Source of the DNA: Lamellibrachia satsuma
Taxonomy: Eukaryota; Annelida; Polychaeta; Sabellida; Siboglinidae
Direction of reading: 5' to 3'
Length of the DNA stretch: 64,000 nt
NCBI GenBank assembly: GCA_033239005.1
Contig: BSQZ01000041.1
Coordinates: forward strand, 868,501-932,500
Below the pieces are notes generated by a model that was given only the letters and a program-made list of their open reading frames with translations, did not search any database and had not been told where the DNA came from. This document shows positions 14,319 through 28,242 of the stretch, in pieces; the stretch's first letter is position 1; every line of letters begins with the position of its first letter. Made by a program: the position numbers and the translations under genes.

Positions 14319-17300
14319 TTGTGAATATTAGAATTTTATAGTCTTGCAGCTTTGATGATTGCAGTCTTCTATGTTTCTAGATTGGGTGCGGTGCAATTGG
14401 CTGTGAGATGTTGAAGAATTATGCCCTGCTGGGGGTAGCATCTTCAGAGAACGGTTTGGTAGGCACAGTTAACACATTTCACCATCTCTTGTCAATTGTA
14501 GCCTGTTGCATATGATTGGTTTGCTGATATATTATTTTTTTTTATTAGATATACATATATTTTTAATTTAGGATATTTGGACCCATATATGTTTGGGAAA
14601 CATTGAAACCAAGCTTCCAGGTTTGGTTGCAATCACTGAAACAGTTTCAATGCAGTTATAGGACGTGTTCAGTAAAATACCTCAATCTTTTTGTACTGAC
14701 AAAGTAATATCTTTATCTTTTATTAATAAAGTAATATCTTTATCTTTTATTTTATCTTAATCTTTAAATGATTATTTTGTTTATATTTGCCTGAAGCTGT
14801 TTCTCTAATGTAGAGCTATCATGATATTGCATTTTGACGTTGCAGATATCCATGACGGACCATGACCTGATAGAAAAGTCCAATTTGAACCGACAATTTC
14901 TGTTCAGACCACATCACATACGGGTTAGTTTCAATTTCTGTTCAGACCACACCACATATGGGTTAATTTCAATTTGTGTTATGACCACACCACATAAGGG
15001 TTAGTTTCAATTTCAGTTCAGATCACACCATATATGGGTTAGTTTAAATTTCTGTTCAGACCACACAACGTATGTGTTAGTTTAAATTTCTATTCAGATA
15101 CAGGTGAATTTCAATTTAAGTTAAGATCCCACCACCTACAGGTGAGTTTTTGTTTACGTTCACAGTCTTAAGACCATAACACATATGGGGTAGTTTCATT
15201 TTCTGTTCATACCATGACACATTGTTGGGTTAATTTCAGAAGTCAGCTTATTGGTCAGTTGCATCTATAATCAATTTAACTATTGTTTGATACTGAAATA
15301 AACTAGTTGGTGTGATAATATCATAGAGACATGACATAATTCCTGCAATAGATATGTGCGTGCGTGAGTGCGTGCGTGAGTGCGTGCGTGCGTGAGTGCG
15401 TGCGTGTGATGTATTTCATGGGCGGTTGTTTCAGCAACCTAAAAGTACAACAGCTGCTCTGTCAACCAAGGAACTAAACCCAGGTTGGTGCTTTCTTCAT
15501 GTGTTCTGTAATGTGCTGTCACGGTCTCCCACAATTTTTTTATTAAATATGCTGTCATATTTGTCCCGCCATTTATATATTAAGTGGCCTGTACCGGGTA
15601 TATCACGTTAGGCAACTTGAATAGAAAATGTATGACATAGATGTCAGTTCATATCTTAAATGCATGTTAATGGTTAATCAAGTTTAAAATGTATTTAATG
15701 TAATGGAATAATGTATTTGATCAATAACTATTTGTAGTTTATTGTAGAAGATGGTGAAAATTCAATGTTTACCATCCTTGGATGATTGTGTTGCATACAG
15801 ATTACTTGTGGGCCAGTTTGGAACTGACTTTATTTCTAACCTGCCAACATTGGAGATAACAGTTGGAGATAGAAATTATGTTTAAAAATATATTGAATAG
15901 TTATAAAGCCATTGATAGTAAAATGTTTTGTTAGATAGAACATATTAGATGTGAAACATACTAGTCTTGTAAAAAAATATTTTTAACAAGAAAACATCTG
16001 GTAAAGGCAGGCCACACATATATGAAAAACCATAGAACTTTCAATGTCACTGGATACTTTGTGCACATATCATGAAATATGTGGCTTTGGACTTATATAA
16101 CTGGACATTGTGTTTGTTTCAGAACTGAGGATTGATGCCCATCAGAATAGAGGTATTTGCCTGTGCACTGACACCTTTGTCTAGGCAAACACAGCACTAA
16201 CTGGACATGTACATGACCTTGAAGACAGAGGTCATAATTAACCAACTACTTTTGTTGCGTTCTATTGAGAAAAGCCTAGCTCAGGCGTCTTCACCAGTTG
16301 ATCTTGCACAATATGTAACTTACCAAGTTCATTATCTTCATAGTATTAGGTGTACTGGAAATAATCTATATGAATAAAGAATTGTTAACAGGGAAATGTT
16401 GATTGGATTATATTAAATTGGTCAGGAAAACTGAATATAACGCAGTAACCATGCATTGAACTTACGTGCTGCAGCATATCAGTAGATGATTTTATTCCTG
16501 ATTTCGTCCAAGTCTTGTGTGAATGAAATTGTATTGAGGCCGAGTGTCTATAGTGTCTGTGGTCTTGGTGATTGAGACCGAATGAATTGATAGTCTCGAG
16601 TGACAGTTTGGGAACCTGGCTCTGTGTATCGTTTAAGGAACCACAACAGTTTACAGTTGTAAGGCTGTAATAGTTTTGTAAGTAGACTCGCCAAAAGAGA
16701 ATACCATATGTTTCCAGTGTGTCCCGAAACAGAGAGCTCCTTGTACACGGACGCTTTCTTTGAGAGTCAGAATGTCATTGTCAATGCCCTGGACAATGTT
16801 GAAGCTCGTAGATATGTTGACAGGTGGGTGTCATCACTAGTGCTTTGACAGGGTGGTTCTGTCGGAGTTTGTCACATGTGTGTCAGTAGAATAGAGATTT
16901 TTCAACTATTGTGATGGGGCAGAAGTTGTTACAACTGTGTGTCATTTTATAATTGTGTGTAATTTTTTTTTGGCTTGTAAAATTGCTTCATAAATAAATT
17001 CATCAGTTTGGAAAGTTAAATAACTTGCAGCTCAATTGCCACCAAAATAGATCAATAAAACTGCACTCATTAAACAAACTAAGTATGAGCAGTTCTTCAT
17101 CATGTCCCATCAGTCATTCATGTTTACATAGCCCAGCTCTGTAGGATTCACCCCCTCGTTAGTGTTAGGTCAGTAGGAAACATAACCAAATGTTGCCCTC
17201 ATGTGAAGATTATCTTTTTGACCGTTCCTACCCTCTTTAGCCGCCTGTTATGTCCATCCATCCGTTGACAACTTTAATATCGTGTACCCGTTTTGAAATT

Positions 17301-19965
17301 GTTTAACCCTGTGCTCGGGTTTCTGAGCATTTAGGCGCAATGGAAGTTTTTGCATTATTATTAATATTGTTATTATTATTGTTGTTATTATTGCTATTAT
17401 TATTGTTATTAATATTATTGTTATTAATATTATTATTATTATTGTTATTAATATTATTGTTATTATTATTATTAATATTATTGTTATTATTATTATTATT
17501 GTTCCAAATGTAGGTTGTCTACATTCGTGGATCAGTGTTTACATGTGTCATAGTGTGCACTGATGGTTGGTGGGGTGGTCACATGTGTCGGTGACCGGTG
17601 GCGAATTGGCCCCACCTTTGTAGTTATTCCAGTTAGAGCTAGTGTATTTTTAAGCAGGTAGTTGTATTCATAGACTGTGTGATAGCATGTAGGGCATTAT
17701 GCTATTTGGTTTAAGGGTGTTCCATGACAATAGTAATGCCATTGTTTCTTTTATTTGTTCTAGGAATACTGCTACTGCTTTGTGGTGAAATGTGGGCTCT
17801 ATTGAACCCGACGTCCAGGAGGCTCGCATGGGGCGTAGTCAGCCTGGCGTTGGGTTGTGGAGTCCACATTTCTTTGTTTTACATTTCTTTGAAAGTGGGC
17901 TTACCCTTAATCCCCACAATAAACATCATTCATTTGGCCTTTTCATATCTCTATATCTGTGTTGTGTTGTTGATTGCATAAAACTATGTTCTCATGCAGT
18001 CGCTGTGTGACAACCCAGAGGGCGCTACTAGAGTCTGGTACAATGGGTGCGAAGGGCCACGTGCAGGTGATCGTACCTCATTTGACAGAGTCCTACGGCA
18101 GCCAGGTAATGTTCCTTTGATATTACAAATTACACATGATACATGTCTGATTTGTTAAGACTGATCTGAAGTAAAGCTTTTCTTCATGGTTTGCATACTT
18201 TTTATCAACCTTGTGGGGCAAAATAAATCTTATGTAAATTAATCATTGTTTTTCATAACTGTTTGATAGATGGCTTGATTAAAAACCAATGCATAGGTGT
18301 CAAAATGTATATAGACAATATATTATTTAATTAGGGTTAGGGTTTCCAATAAGTAGAATTAGTAGGTTTTTATAGATGTTTTGAGTTTGGCAGTAAAATG
18401 TATGGTTTGTAGTCCGTAATGTGAACCAGTGAAAAAGCCCAACGATACATTTAATGAAGGATTTAAGAATTTGAGGAATTTGGTCTGTTTAAGGAAGACT
18501 TAAACCAAATAAAAAATGTTAAACTAAACAGTTATCTTATGTTGTATGTGCCCAAAATAGTAGGCATTAAAGGAATATAACTATAGTTATAGAGGGTTGT
18601 TAAAGCAAGACAACAAGGGGCCACATAGGAATGTACAAAGAACATTTAATGCCAGGCATACATTGCCCGAGTCTGTGTGACGTCTCGTCAGAGACTGGCA
18701 TACATTGCCCGAGTCTGTGTGACGTCTCGTCAGAGACTGGCATACATTGCCCGAGTCATGTGTGACGTCTCGTCAGAGACTGGCATACATTGCCCGAGTC
18801 ATGTGTGACATCACGTCAGAGACTGGCATACATTGCCCAAGTCTGTGTGACGTCTCATCAGAGATGGGCATACATTGCCCAACTCTATGTGACGTCACAT
18901 CAGAGACTGGCATTAGGAGATGAACAATGGGTGTTTTGTTGCAGAGTGACCCCCCGGAGGAGGAGGTTCCCTACTGTACCCTCAAGTCCTTTCCTTCCCA
19001 AATTGAGCACTGCATCCAGTGGGCCAGGGACAAGGTAACATCACAAATAGTGACAGACACGTACTTCTAGACACTGACGGAGACAGAGATTGGTGTGAAT
19101 AAATTAAAACTTTTGTGAAAATGTTCATCAGGTTGGTAGAGAATAATGAAGTAATGATTTACTTCTAATCACAGCTATTTAGATTTACATAACATTTCGG
19201 CTTCCATCGTTAGCCTTCACTAGGAACTGAATTCTGGGATGGCTAGTTCTTCTTCTGCTCGCCAGTTGGCATGGCAAGCAGGCCGTCCCATGCGTGGCTG
19301 CATCGGTATCCCCCTCATCTCGATTCTTGATTGAAGTCGTCTTTTTATGCATATTGTCTCTTTAATCCATTCAGTCATGAGTTCCTAATGAAGACTACTC
19401 ACAGTAGCCAGAATGTTGAGTACGTAAATCTCAATAGTTTTGATTAGAAGACAGTCGTTACTTCAAACTAAAACATGTTTAAAATTTTAGGTTTTATTAT
19501 TAATATTATTATTATCCTTCCTTTAACATAATATTAATTGTGCAAAATGTTGCTGTAAGTTTATTATATTTGCAAGGCTGTAGACTTGTCTCTTTCTGTT
19601 TTAGTTTGAGAGTTCATTTTCCCACTTTCTGTTTCAGTTTGAGAGTTCATTTTCACAGAAACCTTCGCTGCATAACAAGTTCTGGGAGATCAACCGCTCC
19701 CCCGAGAATGTCACGGAGGTAACTCTAAAAACTTCCCCCTCAATTGATTCACGAATCAGGTTTGTAGAGGTTCGTGTATTTAGTGTGTGAATAGTATAAT
19801 TAATAGTGTGTGAGTAGTATAATTTAATTAATATGTGCAGTTAGTATTACAAGAGAGCATACTTTTGTTAAAAACGCCAAAGGAATTGACTACGTTCATT
19901 AGATTGGGTAACTTCCAAACTTGTAAATAGTGTTATAGTGTATGTAATATACATATATATATATA

Positions 19966-20013
<48 letters not shown>

Positions 20014-23000
20014 TAGGCAACTTTTGCTTTTGATTTGTTTTTTTTAACAAAATAAGTCTGAAATGAGACGAGAGAAAGAATCTGATTGAAGAGGGACCTT
20101 TTTCTCACCAAGTAGTTGATTACTTGCAGTTCTACTAAGTATAGCATACCTCCTCATATGGAGGATTGGATAAATGATGACAAAGTTTGGTCGCTGTTTG
20201 ATATATTATGTGTTTTACATAATATATCAACCATTCATTAGGCATCGTAGAAAGGTGACTATGGAGAAAGTCACGGAATAGATAAGCGTTTAGAATGTAC
20301 ATAGAAAAAGTGTGGGAAATGAGAATGTTGTTGGAGGTTGTTATGAAAAGAAGGATTTGGCCTCAGGATGCCAGAAATGATTACTGACTTGTGCACTTGT
20401 TTGTTGTTGCATAGAAACTGGAGCAGGGTGTTCCACTGGAGGGGGTGGTTCAGGTGTTGAAGTTGGCCCTGTGTCGCCCTCAGTGCTGGTGTGACTGTCT
20501 CGTGCTGGGACGACTCAAGTTTGAGAAGTACTTCAACCACAAGGTCAGTGTAAAACATTGTGTGTGTGTGCAGTCATTCGACATGCAAGAGAGATTGTGC
20601 CCATAAATTCAACTCAAGCGGGTTACTGGATTCATCTGAATTTCACACAACAAAATATCACACCTAACAGTGTAATGACATGGTTGAAAATGGAGATATA
20701 ATTCTTCAGAAGTGATCTCACACTTAATAAAGTTATTAATAAAAGTTTAAAATACTGTATTCCACCTATTAAGTGTACATTCCCTAATTAGCATACACCA
20801 CTTTTTTAATGAGCAGGATCCATAATTATTGTAATTGGACTAGTTTGGAACAACTGAAAAGTGTCGCCATCTGGTGTTAAACAGTTGGCACCACTTTTCA
20901 GTTGTTCTACTCTAAAAACATGAAACACATGAAACTGAATTACTGTATTTGATCTATTAAGTGTACATGCCCTAAATAATGTACACACCCGTTTCCGTTG
21001 TTCTACACTAGCGACCGAATGACACCACTAGTGTTAAACAGTTACCTTATTGTCTAGAGAAAAAATGTTGGTATATGCTTAAGAACAGATTCTTTGACAT
21101 TTTTCCATGACCCAATTTTTTTCAAGTGTACTGTACACTTGCTAGGTCGAATACGGCAAGTTAAAATTAATAAAGTGTAATGACAAGGTTGAGAAAACGG
21201 AGGCGCAGTCCTTCAGCAATGACTATTTTAATGTATCATTTGCTTGTTTTTTCAGGCTGCTAGTTTATTGTGTGCCTTTCCCCTGGATACGAGGCTCAAG
21301 GATGGATGTAAGTATCACATTACTGCACAAGGTTGTTAGACAGAGCGAGCTACTGATGACTGATCACTGTACATGTCAGACCAATGAAACTGATGCTCCA
21401 CAAAATTAGACCTTTTAAATTTTTTGTCATGTAAAGCATATCAACATAATTACTAGGGAAGGTTTCTGATATTCAATGTTGACATTGTGTTAAGTCTTAC
21501 AACACTTGTTGTCTGTATTGGTTTCTAGACAATTTCTTTGACAATATATTATGATATTAATGCTGTACATATGTATATAATTCTTTGATATTATGCCATC
21601 TGTAGCTCCCTTCTGGCAGTCACCCAAGAGACCTCCCGTACCAATTGTCTTTGACACTTCAAACAAACTGTGAGTATACACATTGTAGAATTAAAAAAAT
21701 TCTACTGTTTCCCAGAATCTGAATGTAAATTTTACAAATACAGTTTAACAAATAGCTTAGACGTATAGACTTTGTGGTGCTACAGTGTTGCATCTGTTTC
21801 AGTCATACAGACTTTGTAGTGCTACAGTGTTGCACCTTTTCAGTCAAACAGACTTTGTGGTGCTACAGTTTTGTGTCTGTTTCAGTCATACAGACTTTGT
21901 AGTGCTACAGTGTTGCACCTGTATCAGTCATACAGACTTTTTGGTACTACAGTGTTGTGTCTGTTTCAGTCATACAGACTTTGTGGTGCTAAAGTGTTGC
22001 ATCTGTTTCAGTCATACAGACTTTGTGGTGCTACAGTGTTGCACCTTTTTTCAGTCAAATGCACTTTGTGGTGCTACAGTTTTGTGTCTGTTTCAGTCAT
22101 ACAGACTTTGTAGTGCTACAGTTTTGCACCTGTTTCAGTCATATAGACTTTGTGGTGCTAAAGTCTGTATGACTGAAACAGATGCAACACGCATCTGTTT
22201 CAGTCATACAGACTTTGTGGTGCTACAGTGTTGCACCTTTTTCAGTAAAACAGACTTTGTGGTGCTACAGCATTGTGCCTGTATCAGTCATACAGACTTT
22301 GTGGTACTACAGTGTTGTGTCTGTTTCAGTCATACAGACTTTGTGGTGCTACAGTGTTGCACCTGTTTTCAGTCACATAAACTTTGTGTTGTTACAGTGT
22401 CATGTCTGTTTCAGTCATACAGACTTTGTTGTGGCTTGTGCCAAACTCTATGCTGAGATAAGTGGCATTACTGTAAGGCCCCAGGTATGTTAACTTTAAT
22501 CTGTTTGTCATTCTTAATAATAGTAAAAGTGTATTATTCAATATTTTCTCCTTTACCAAATTTGGCTTTATGTGGATGTATAATTTTGTATTGGTAAATA
22601 AAATATTGAAATTGCATTACACAGCATTAATAAAAATGCTCTAAGGTATTTACATAAAATCATGCAAATAAAATATGTGTTTAGACATTTATAATATTGG
22701 AATTGATTATGTCTATGCAATAATTCTATATCAATTTGTTAGGAATGCTACAAAGAAGTTTGCCAGTCTTGTATTCATGTATGATATTGTTATAAAGTTT
22801 AGTTGTGTCTGCTTTAGGATCTACAACTAGCAGACATAACGGAAGTGTTGACACGTGTAGACGTGCCTGAGTTTAGGCCATCATCAAAGGTAAGTGTATG
22901 AATTATCTTCATTCTTCAAAGCTTTATTATGTATAGTTAAATAACAAAGAATGCTAAATGTTTCTTAACACGACACATTATGGTAACATATGTGCAGGGG

Positions 23001-26000
23001 TGAACAACCTTTTTCAGTCGAGGGCCGAATTGAGATTGTAGAATCATGTGGAGGGTCACATCGATAGTAATGTTGTATGCTTTAAATTATTATTATTATA
23101 TATAACCATAGAGGTCTTTCAAATATCTGATGCTATCTCAGATATGCAGTGAGCAATCGTGCAGTGTGATAGGGACAAATCAGCAATGGCCACCTTTTTT
23201 GCACACCCATGTGCCACGATGTCTTTGACAAATTCCCCAACTGAAAAGGGTTTCTCCTTCTTTGCAACATGCTCTATCATGAGATAACTGATATTCAGCA
23301 CTGATAATAATGCTTGGTTCGAACATTGAAACAAATCATGCTTTGTTGTGCGTTACTGACAAAAGTGTTCTGCCCACCCTTGGGTTAGTGTATCATTTGG
23401 TAGTGTAAATTGTTGTAATGCAACTTTTCCAAATCTACCTTTTTCTTATTCTGTCTACTGTAAGTGTTAACACAGCAAGGCTCCAGTACTGCACACTACA
23501 CTTGTTATGTAGACTGTAAGTGTTGATACAGCAAGGCTCCATTGCTGTACATTACACTTGTTATGTAGACTGTAAGTGTTAACACAGCAAGGTTCCAGTA
23601 CTGTACACTACACTTGTTATGTAGACTGTAAGTGTTGATACAGCAAGGCTCCATTGCTGTACATTACACTTGTTATGTAGACTGTAAGTGTTGACACAGC
23701 AAGGCTCCAGTACTGCACACTACACTTGTTATGTAGACTGTAAGTGTTGATACAGCAAGGCTCCATTGCTGTACATTACACTTGTTATGTAGACTGTAAG
23801 TGTTAACACAGCAAGGTTCCAGTACTGTACACTACACTTGTTATGTAGACTGTACGTGTTGATACAGCAAGGCTCCATTGCTGTACATTACACTTGTTAT
23901 GTAGACTAAGTGTTGGCACAGCAAGGCTCCAGTACTGCACACTACACTTGTTATGTAGACTGTAAATGTTGACACAGCAAGGCTCCAGTACTGTACATTA
24001 CACTTGTTATGTAGACTGTAAGTGTTAACACAGCAAGGCTCCAGTACTGCACACTACACTTGTTATGTAGACTGTAAGTGTTGATACAGCAAGGCTCCAT
24101 TGCTGTACATTACACTTGTTATGTAGACTGTAAGTGTTAACACAGCAAGCCTCCAGTGCTGTACATTACACTTGTTATGTAGACTGTAAGTGTTAACACA
24201 GCAAGGCTCCATTGCTGTACATTACACTTGTTATGTAGACTGTAAATGTTGACACAGCAAGCCTCCATTGCTGTACATTACACTTGTTATGTAGACTGTA
24301 AGTGTTGACACAGCAAGGCTCCATTGCTGTACATTACACTTGTTATGTAGACTGTAAGTGTTGACACAGCAAGCCTCCATTGCTGTACATTACACTTGTT
24401 ATGTAGACTGTAAGTGTTGACACAGCAAGCCTCCATTGCTGTACATTACACTTGTTATGTAGACTGTAAGTGTTGACACAGCAAGCCTCCATTGCTGTAC
24501 ATTACACTTGTTATGTAGACTGTAAATGTTGACACAGCAAGCCTCCATTGCTGTACATTACACTTGTTATGTAGACTGTAAATGTTGACACAGCAAGCCT
24601 CCATTGCTGTACATTACACTTGTTATGTAGACTAAGTGTTGACACAGCAAGGCTCCATTGCTGTACGTTACACTTGTTACATAGACTGTAAGTGTTGACA
24701 CAGCAAGGCTCCATTGCTGTACATTACACTTGTTATGTAGACTGTAAATGTTGACACAGCAAGCCTCCATTGCTGTACATTACACTTGTTATGTAGACTG
24801 TAAATGTTGACACAGCAAGCCTCCATTGTACCTTGCACTTGTTCATGATGACATTAAAAACATATGTTGACCTCCTCTGACATAACCACTCTTACACAAG
24901 GGACCTTGGCATCTGTCACTTGAGCCATGTAGCTTTGGAGACATCATTGCCATGGCTAATTGCAAAACATTTGTTATGATTTCTTTGAATTATTAAACTC
25001 ATATTCTGTGATCTTTCCATGTCTGTCACGGTCTGCTACAGCCGATTGAAACTGACGAGTCGGTGAAGAACGATAAAAGCAACCAAAGTGAAGAGATTGA
25101 CTACGACTGTGACGAGATGAAGAGCATCGCTGACAGAATCAACAGTCTCAAAAAGACAGTGCCACAAGGTAGGTGATGGAGACTACTATCAGTCTCAGAA
25201 AGACAGTGCAACAAGGTAGGTGATGAAGACTACTATCAGTCTCAGAAAGACAGTGCCACAAGGTAGGTGATGGAGACTACTATCAGTCTCAGAAAGACAG
25301 TGCCACAAGGTAGGTGGTGGAGACTACTATCAGTCTCAGAAAGACAGTGCCACAAGGTAGGTGGTGGAGTCTACTATCAGTCTCAGAAAGACAGTGCCAC
25401 AAGGTAGGTGGTGGAGACTACTATCGGTCTCAGAAAGACAGTGCCACAAGGTAGGTGGTGGAGACTACTATCAGTCTCAGAAAGACAGTGCCACAAGGTA
25501 GGTGATGGAGACTACTATCAGTCTCAGAAAGACAGTGCCACAAGGTAGGTGGTGGAGACTACTATCAGTCTCAGAAAGACAGTGCAACAAGGTAGGTGAT
25601 GGAGACTACTATCAGTCTCAGAAAGACAGTGCCACAAGGTAGGTGATGGATACTACTATCAGTCTCAGAAAGACAGTGCCACAAGGTAGGTGGTGGAGAC
25701 TACTGTCAGTCTCAGAAAGACAGTGCCACAAGGTAGGTGGTGGAGACTACTATCAGTCTCAGAAAGACAGTGCCACAAGGTAGGTGGTGGAGTCTACTAT
25801 CGGTCTCAGAAAGACAGTGCCACAAGGTAAGTGGTGGAGACTACTATCGGTCTCAGAAAGACAGTGCCACAAGGTAGGTGGTGGAGACAACTATCGGTCT
25901 CAGAAAGACAGTGCCACAAGGTAGGTGGTGGACACTACTATCGGTCTCGGAAAGACAGTGCCACAAGGTAGGTGATGGAGACTACTATCAGTCTCGGAAA

Positions 26001-28162
26001 GACAGTGCCACAAGGTAGGTGGTGGAGTCTACTATCAGTCTCAGAAAGACAGTGCCACAAGGTAGGTGGTGGAGCCTACTATCAGTCTCAGAAAGACAGT
26101 GCCACAAGGTACGTGATGGAGACTACTATCAGTCTCAGAAAGACAGTGCCACAAGGTGGTGGTGGAGACTACTATCAGTCTCAGAAAGACAGTGCCACAA
26201 GGTAGGTGATGGAGACTACTATCAGTCTCAGAAAGACAGTGCAACAAGGTAGGTGATGAAGACTACTATCAGTCTCAGAAAGACAGTGCCACAAGGTAGG
26301 TGATGGAGACTACTATCAGTCTCAGAAAGACAGTGCCACAAGGTAGGTGGTGGAGTCTACTATCAGTCTCAGAAAGACAGTGCCACAAGGTAGGTGATGG
26401 AGACTACTATCAGTCTCAGAAAGACAGTGCCACAAGGTAGGTGATGGATGGAGACTACTATCAGTCTCAGAAAGACAGTGCCACAGGATAGGTGATGGAG
26501 GCTACTATTTGCAGTGTTTGTCTAGCAGAAATCCTGCTGTATGCGGAAAATAGTTGGCAACCAAAACATGGACAGAGAAGACCAGGGATACCACGCCTAA
26601 CTAATCCAAAGGTACTTGTGTCTTAATTGAGGATAACAGTTTGTGAACTTGAATAAGTTATACAGGCATCAGTGTCAACTGCTTTCGGGCAGGATATACT
26701 GCTTTTTTCACTTGGTGCATTGTATATTTTTGGTTTTACCTTTTTTACATTTTCTCGCACTTGCATTCACCGTGAACGAACTCAGCAGATCAAAATGGTG
26801 ACCTGTAAAACAACACACAAAAATTCCAAAAAAACAAAAGTTGAGTGGAGGGGGTTAGCTTCACTAAGTCTCACTTTTGGTTTATTTCACGTATATATAT
26901 ATGTGTGTATATGTATGTTTTTATTACTTTTATATATATATATAATATTATGGGCTCTTGCCTGAAATAAAACATTATTATTATTATATATATATATGTA
27001 TGTATATATACTATTTTTATTGTAGTGACACTGTATATCCTATTGAGCAAAGTCGTACTCTGGAAACCAGTGTTTAAATAAAGTTCATTATTATTACATT
27101 CCCACTTTTTCATAAGCAGATGTTGACATTAATGTACAGGACATACACCAATATACAGGACAGACACCTATGTACAGGACAGGCACCTATGTATAGGTCA
27201 GACACCTATGTACAGGACAGACACAATTGTACAGGATAGACACAACTGTACAGAACAGACACAATTGTACAGGATAGACACCTATATACAGGACAGACAC
27301 CTATGTACAGGACAGATACCTATGTATAGGACAGACACCTATGTACAGGACAGACACCTATGTATAGGTCAGACACCTATTACATGACAGACACCTTTGT
27401 ACAGGAAAGACACAACTGTACAGGACAGACACAATTGTACAGGATAGACACCTATATACAGGACAGACACCTATGTACAGGACAGATACCTATGTACAGG
27501 ACAGACACTTATGTACATGACAGATACCTATGTACAGGACAGACACATATGTACAGAACAGACGCCTATGTACAGGACAGATACCAAAGGAGAAATATCA
27601 CAAACACCTTTCATGGGACCCGTCCTTCAGATGACCCAATGAGATACCTGATAAGATGATACAAAGTATGATACATCAGTATGTTTTATGATGAAAGACC
27701 TATTTGTATTCAATCATTGAATATGTGAACCCAGCTAAAAAGCCAGATTTTGATAATCAGTGTTTCAGTTGAAAGGTGGAATTCCTACATTATGGGTCAG
27801 ACATTGGATCAGTGGTATAACATGCGCAGCTGGTTACTCTGAAAGAGAGACTTATACAGATATGTTAACACTTTTTTTAACAAATCGAACAACAACAGCA
27901 TAAACTGCACAAACTCTTACCAACTGCAAGAGTTGCGGCACATAATATGCAATGTTATAATACACTACCCTTTACCCAAAGTAAACACAAATAGGACAAA
28001 GAACTGTTTTATTAACTGGTGTCTTTTTAACCAATAGCATTTATAATTATTATATTTATTTTCAATCTGTTCAGAATGCCTTTTTTTAGATAATACTATA
28101 CTTATTCATTATACTTTTTTAATAACTGTTTATATAATTACCTTTTATTTCTTCTAGTAATT

Positions 28163-28242
<80 letters not shown>

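Noticed and set aside
13906..14341. His/Thr-rich open frames of 80-140 codons
   Set aside because: Translation of (CA)n and (TA)n microsatellites.
18650..18912. Cluster of CRE-like TGACGTC sites as an intronic enhancer
   Set aside because: The motif is part of a 42-bp minisatellite; only one copy has the full TGACGTCA.
21785..22456. 223-codon cysteine-rich open frame ([10 protein letters not shown] repeats) as a gene
   Set aside because: It is read-through of the 42-bp acceptor array; frame changes at indels and no start context.
23455..24838. CRISPR-like regular array
   Set aside because: Units are contiguous satellite copies without unique spacers, in an animal intron.
25972..26252. Repetitive 77-codon frames ([12 protein letters not shown]) as coding
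   Set aside because: Translation of the 47-bp donor array; 47 is not a multiple of three so frames drift between copies.
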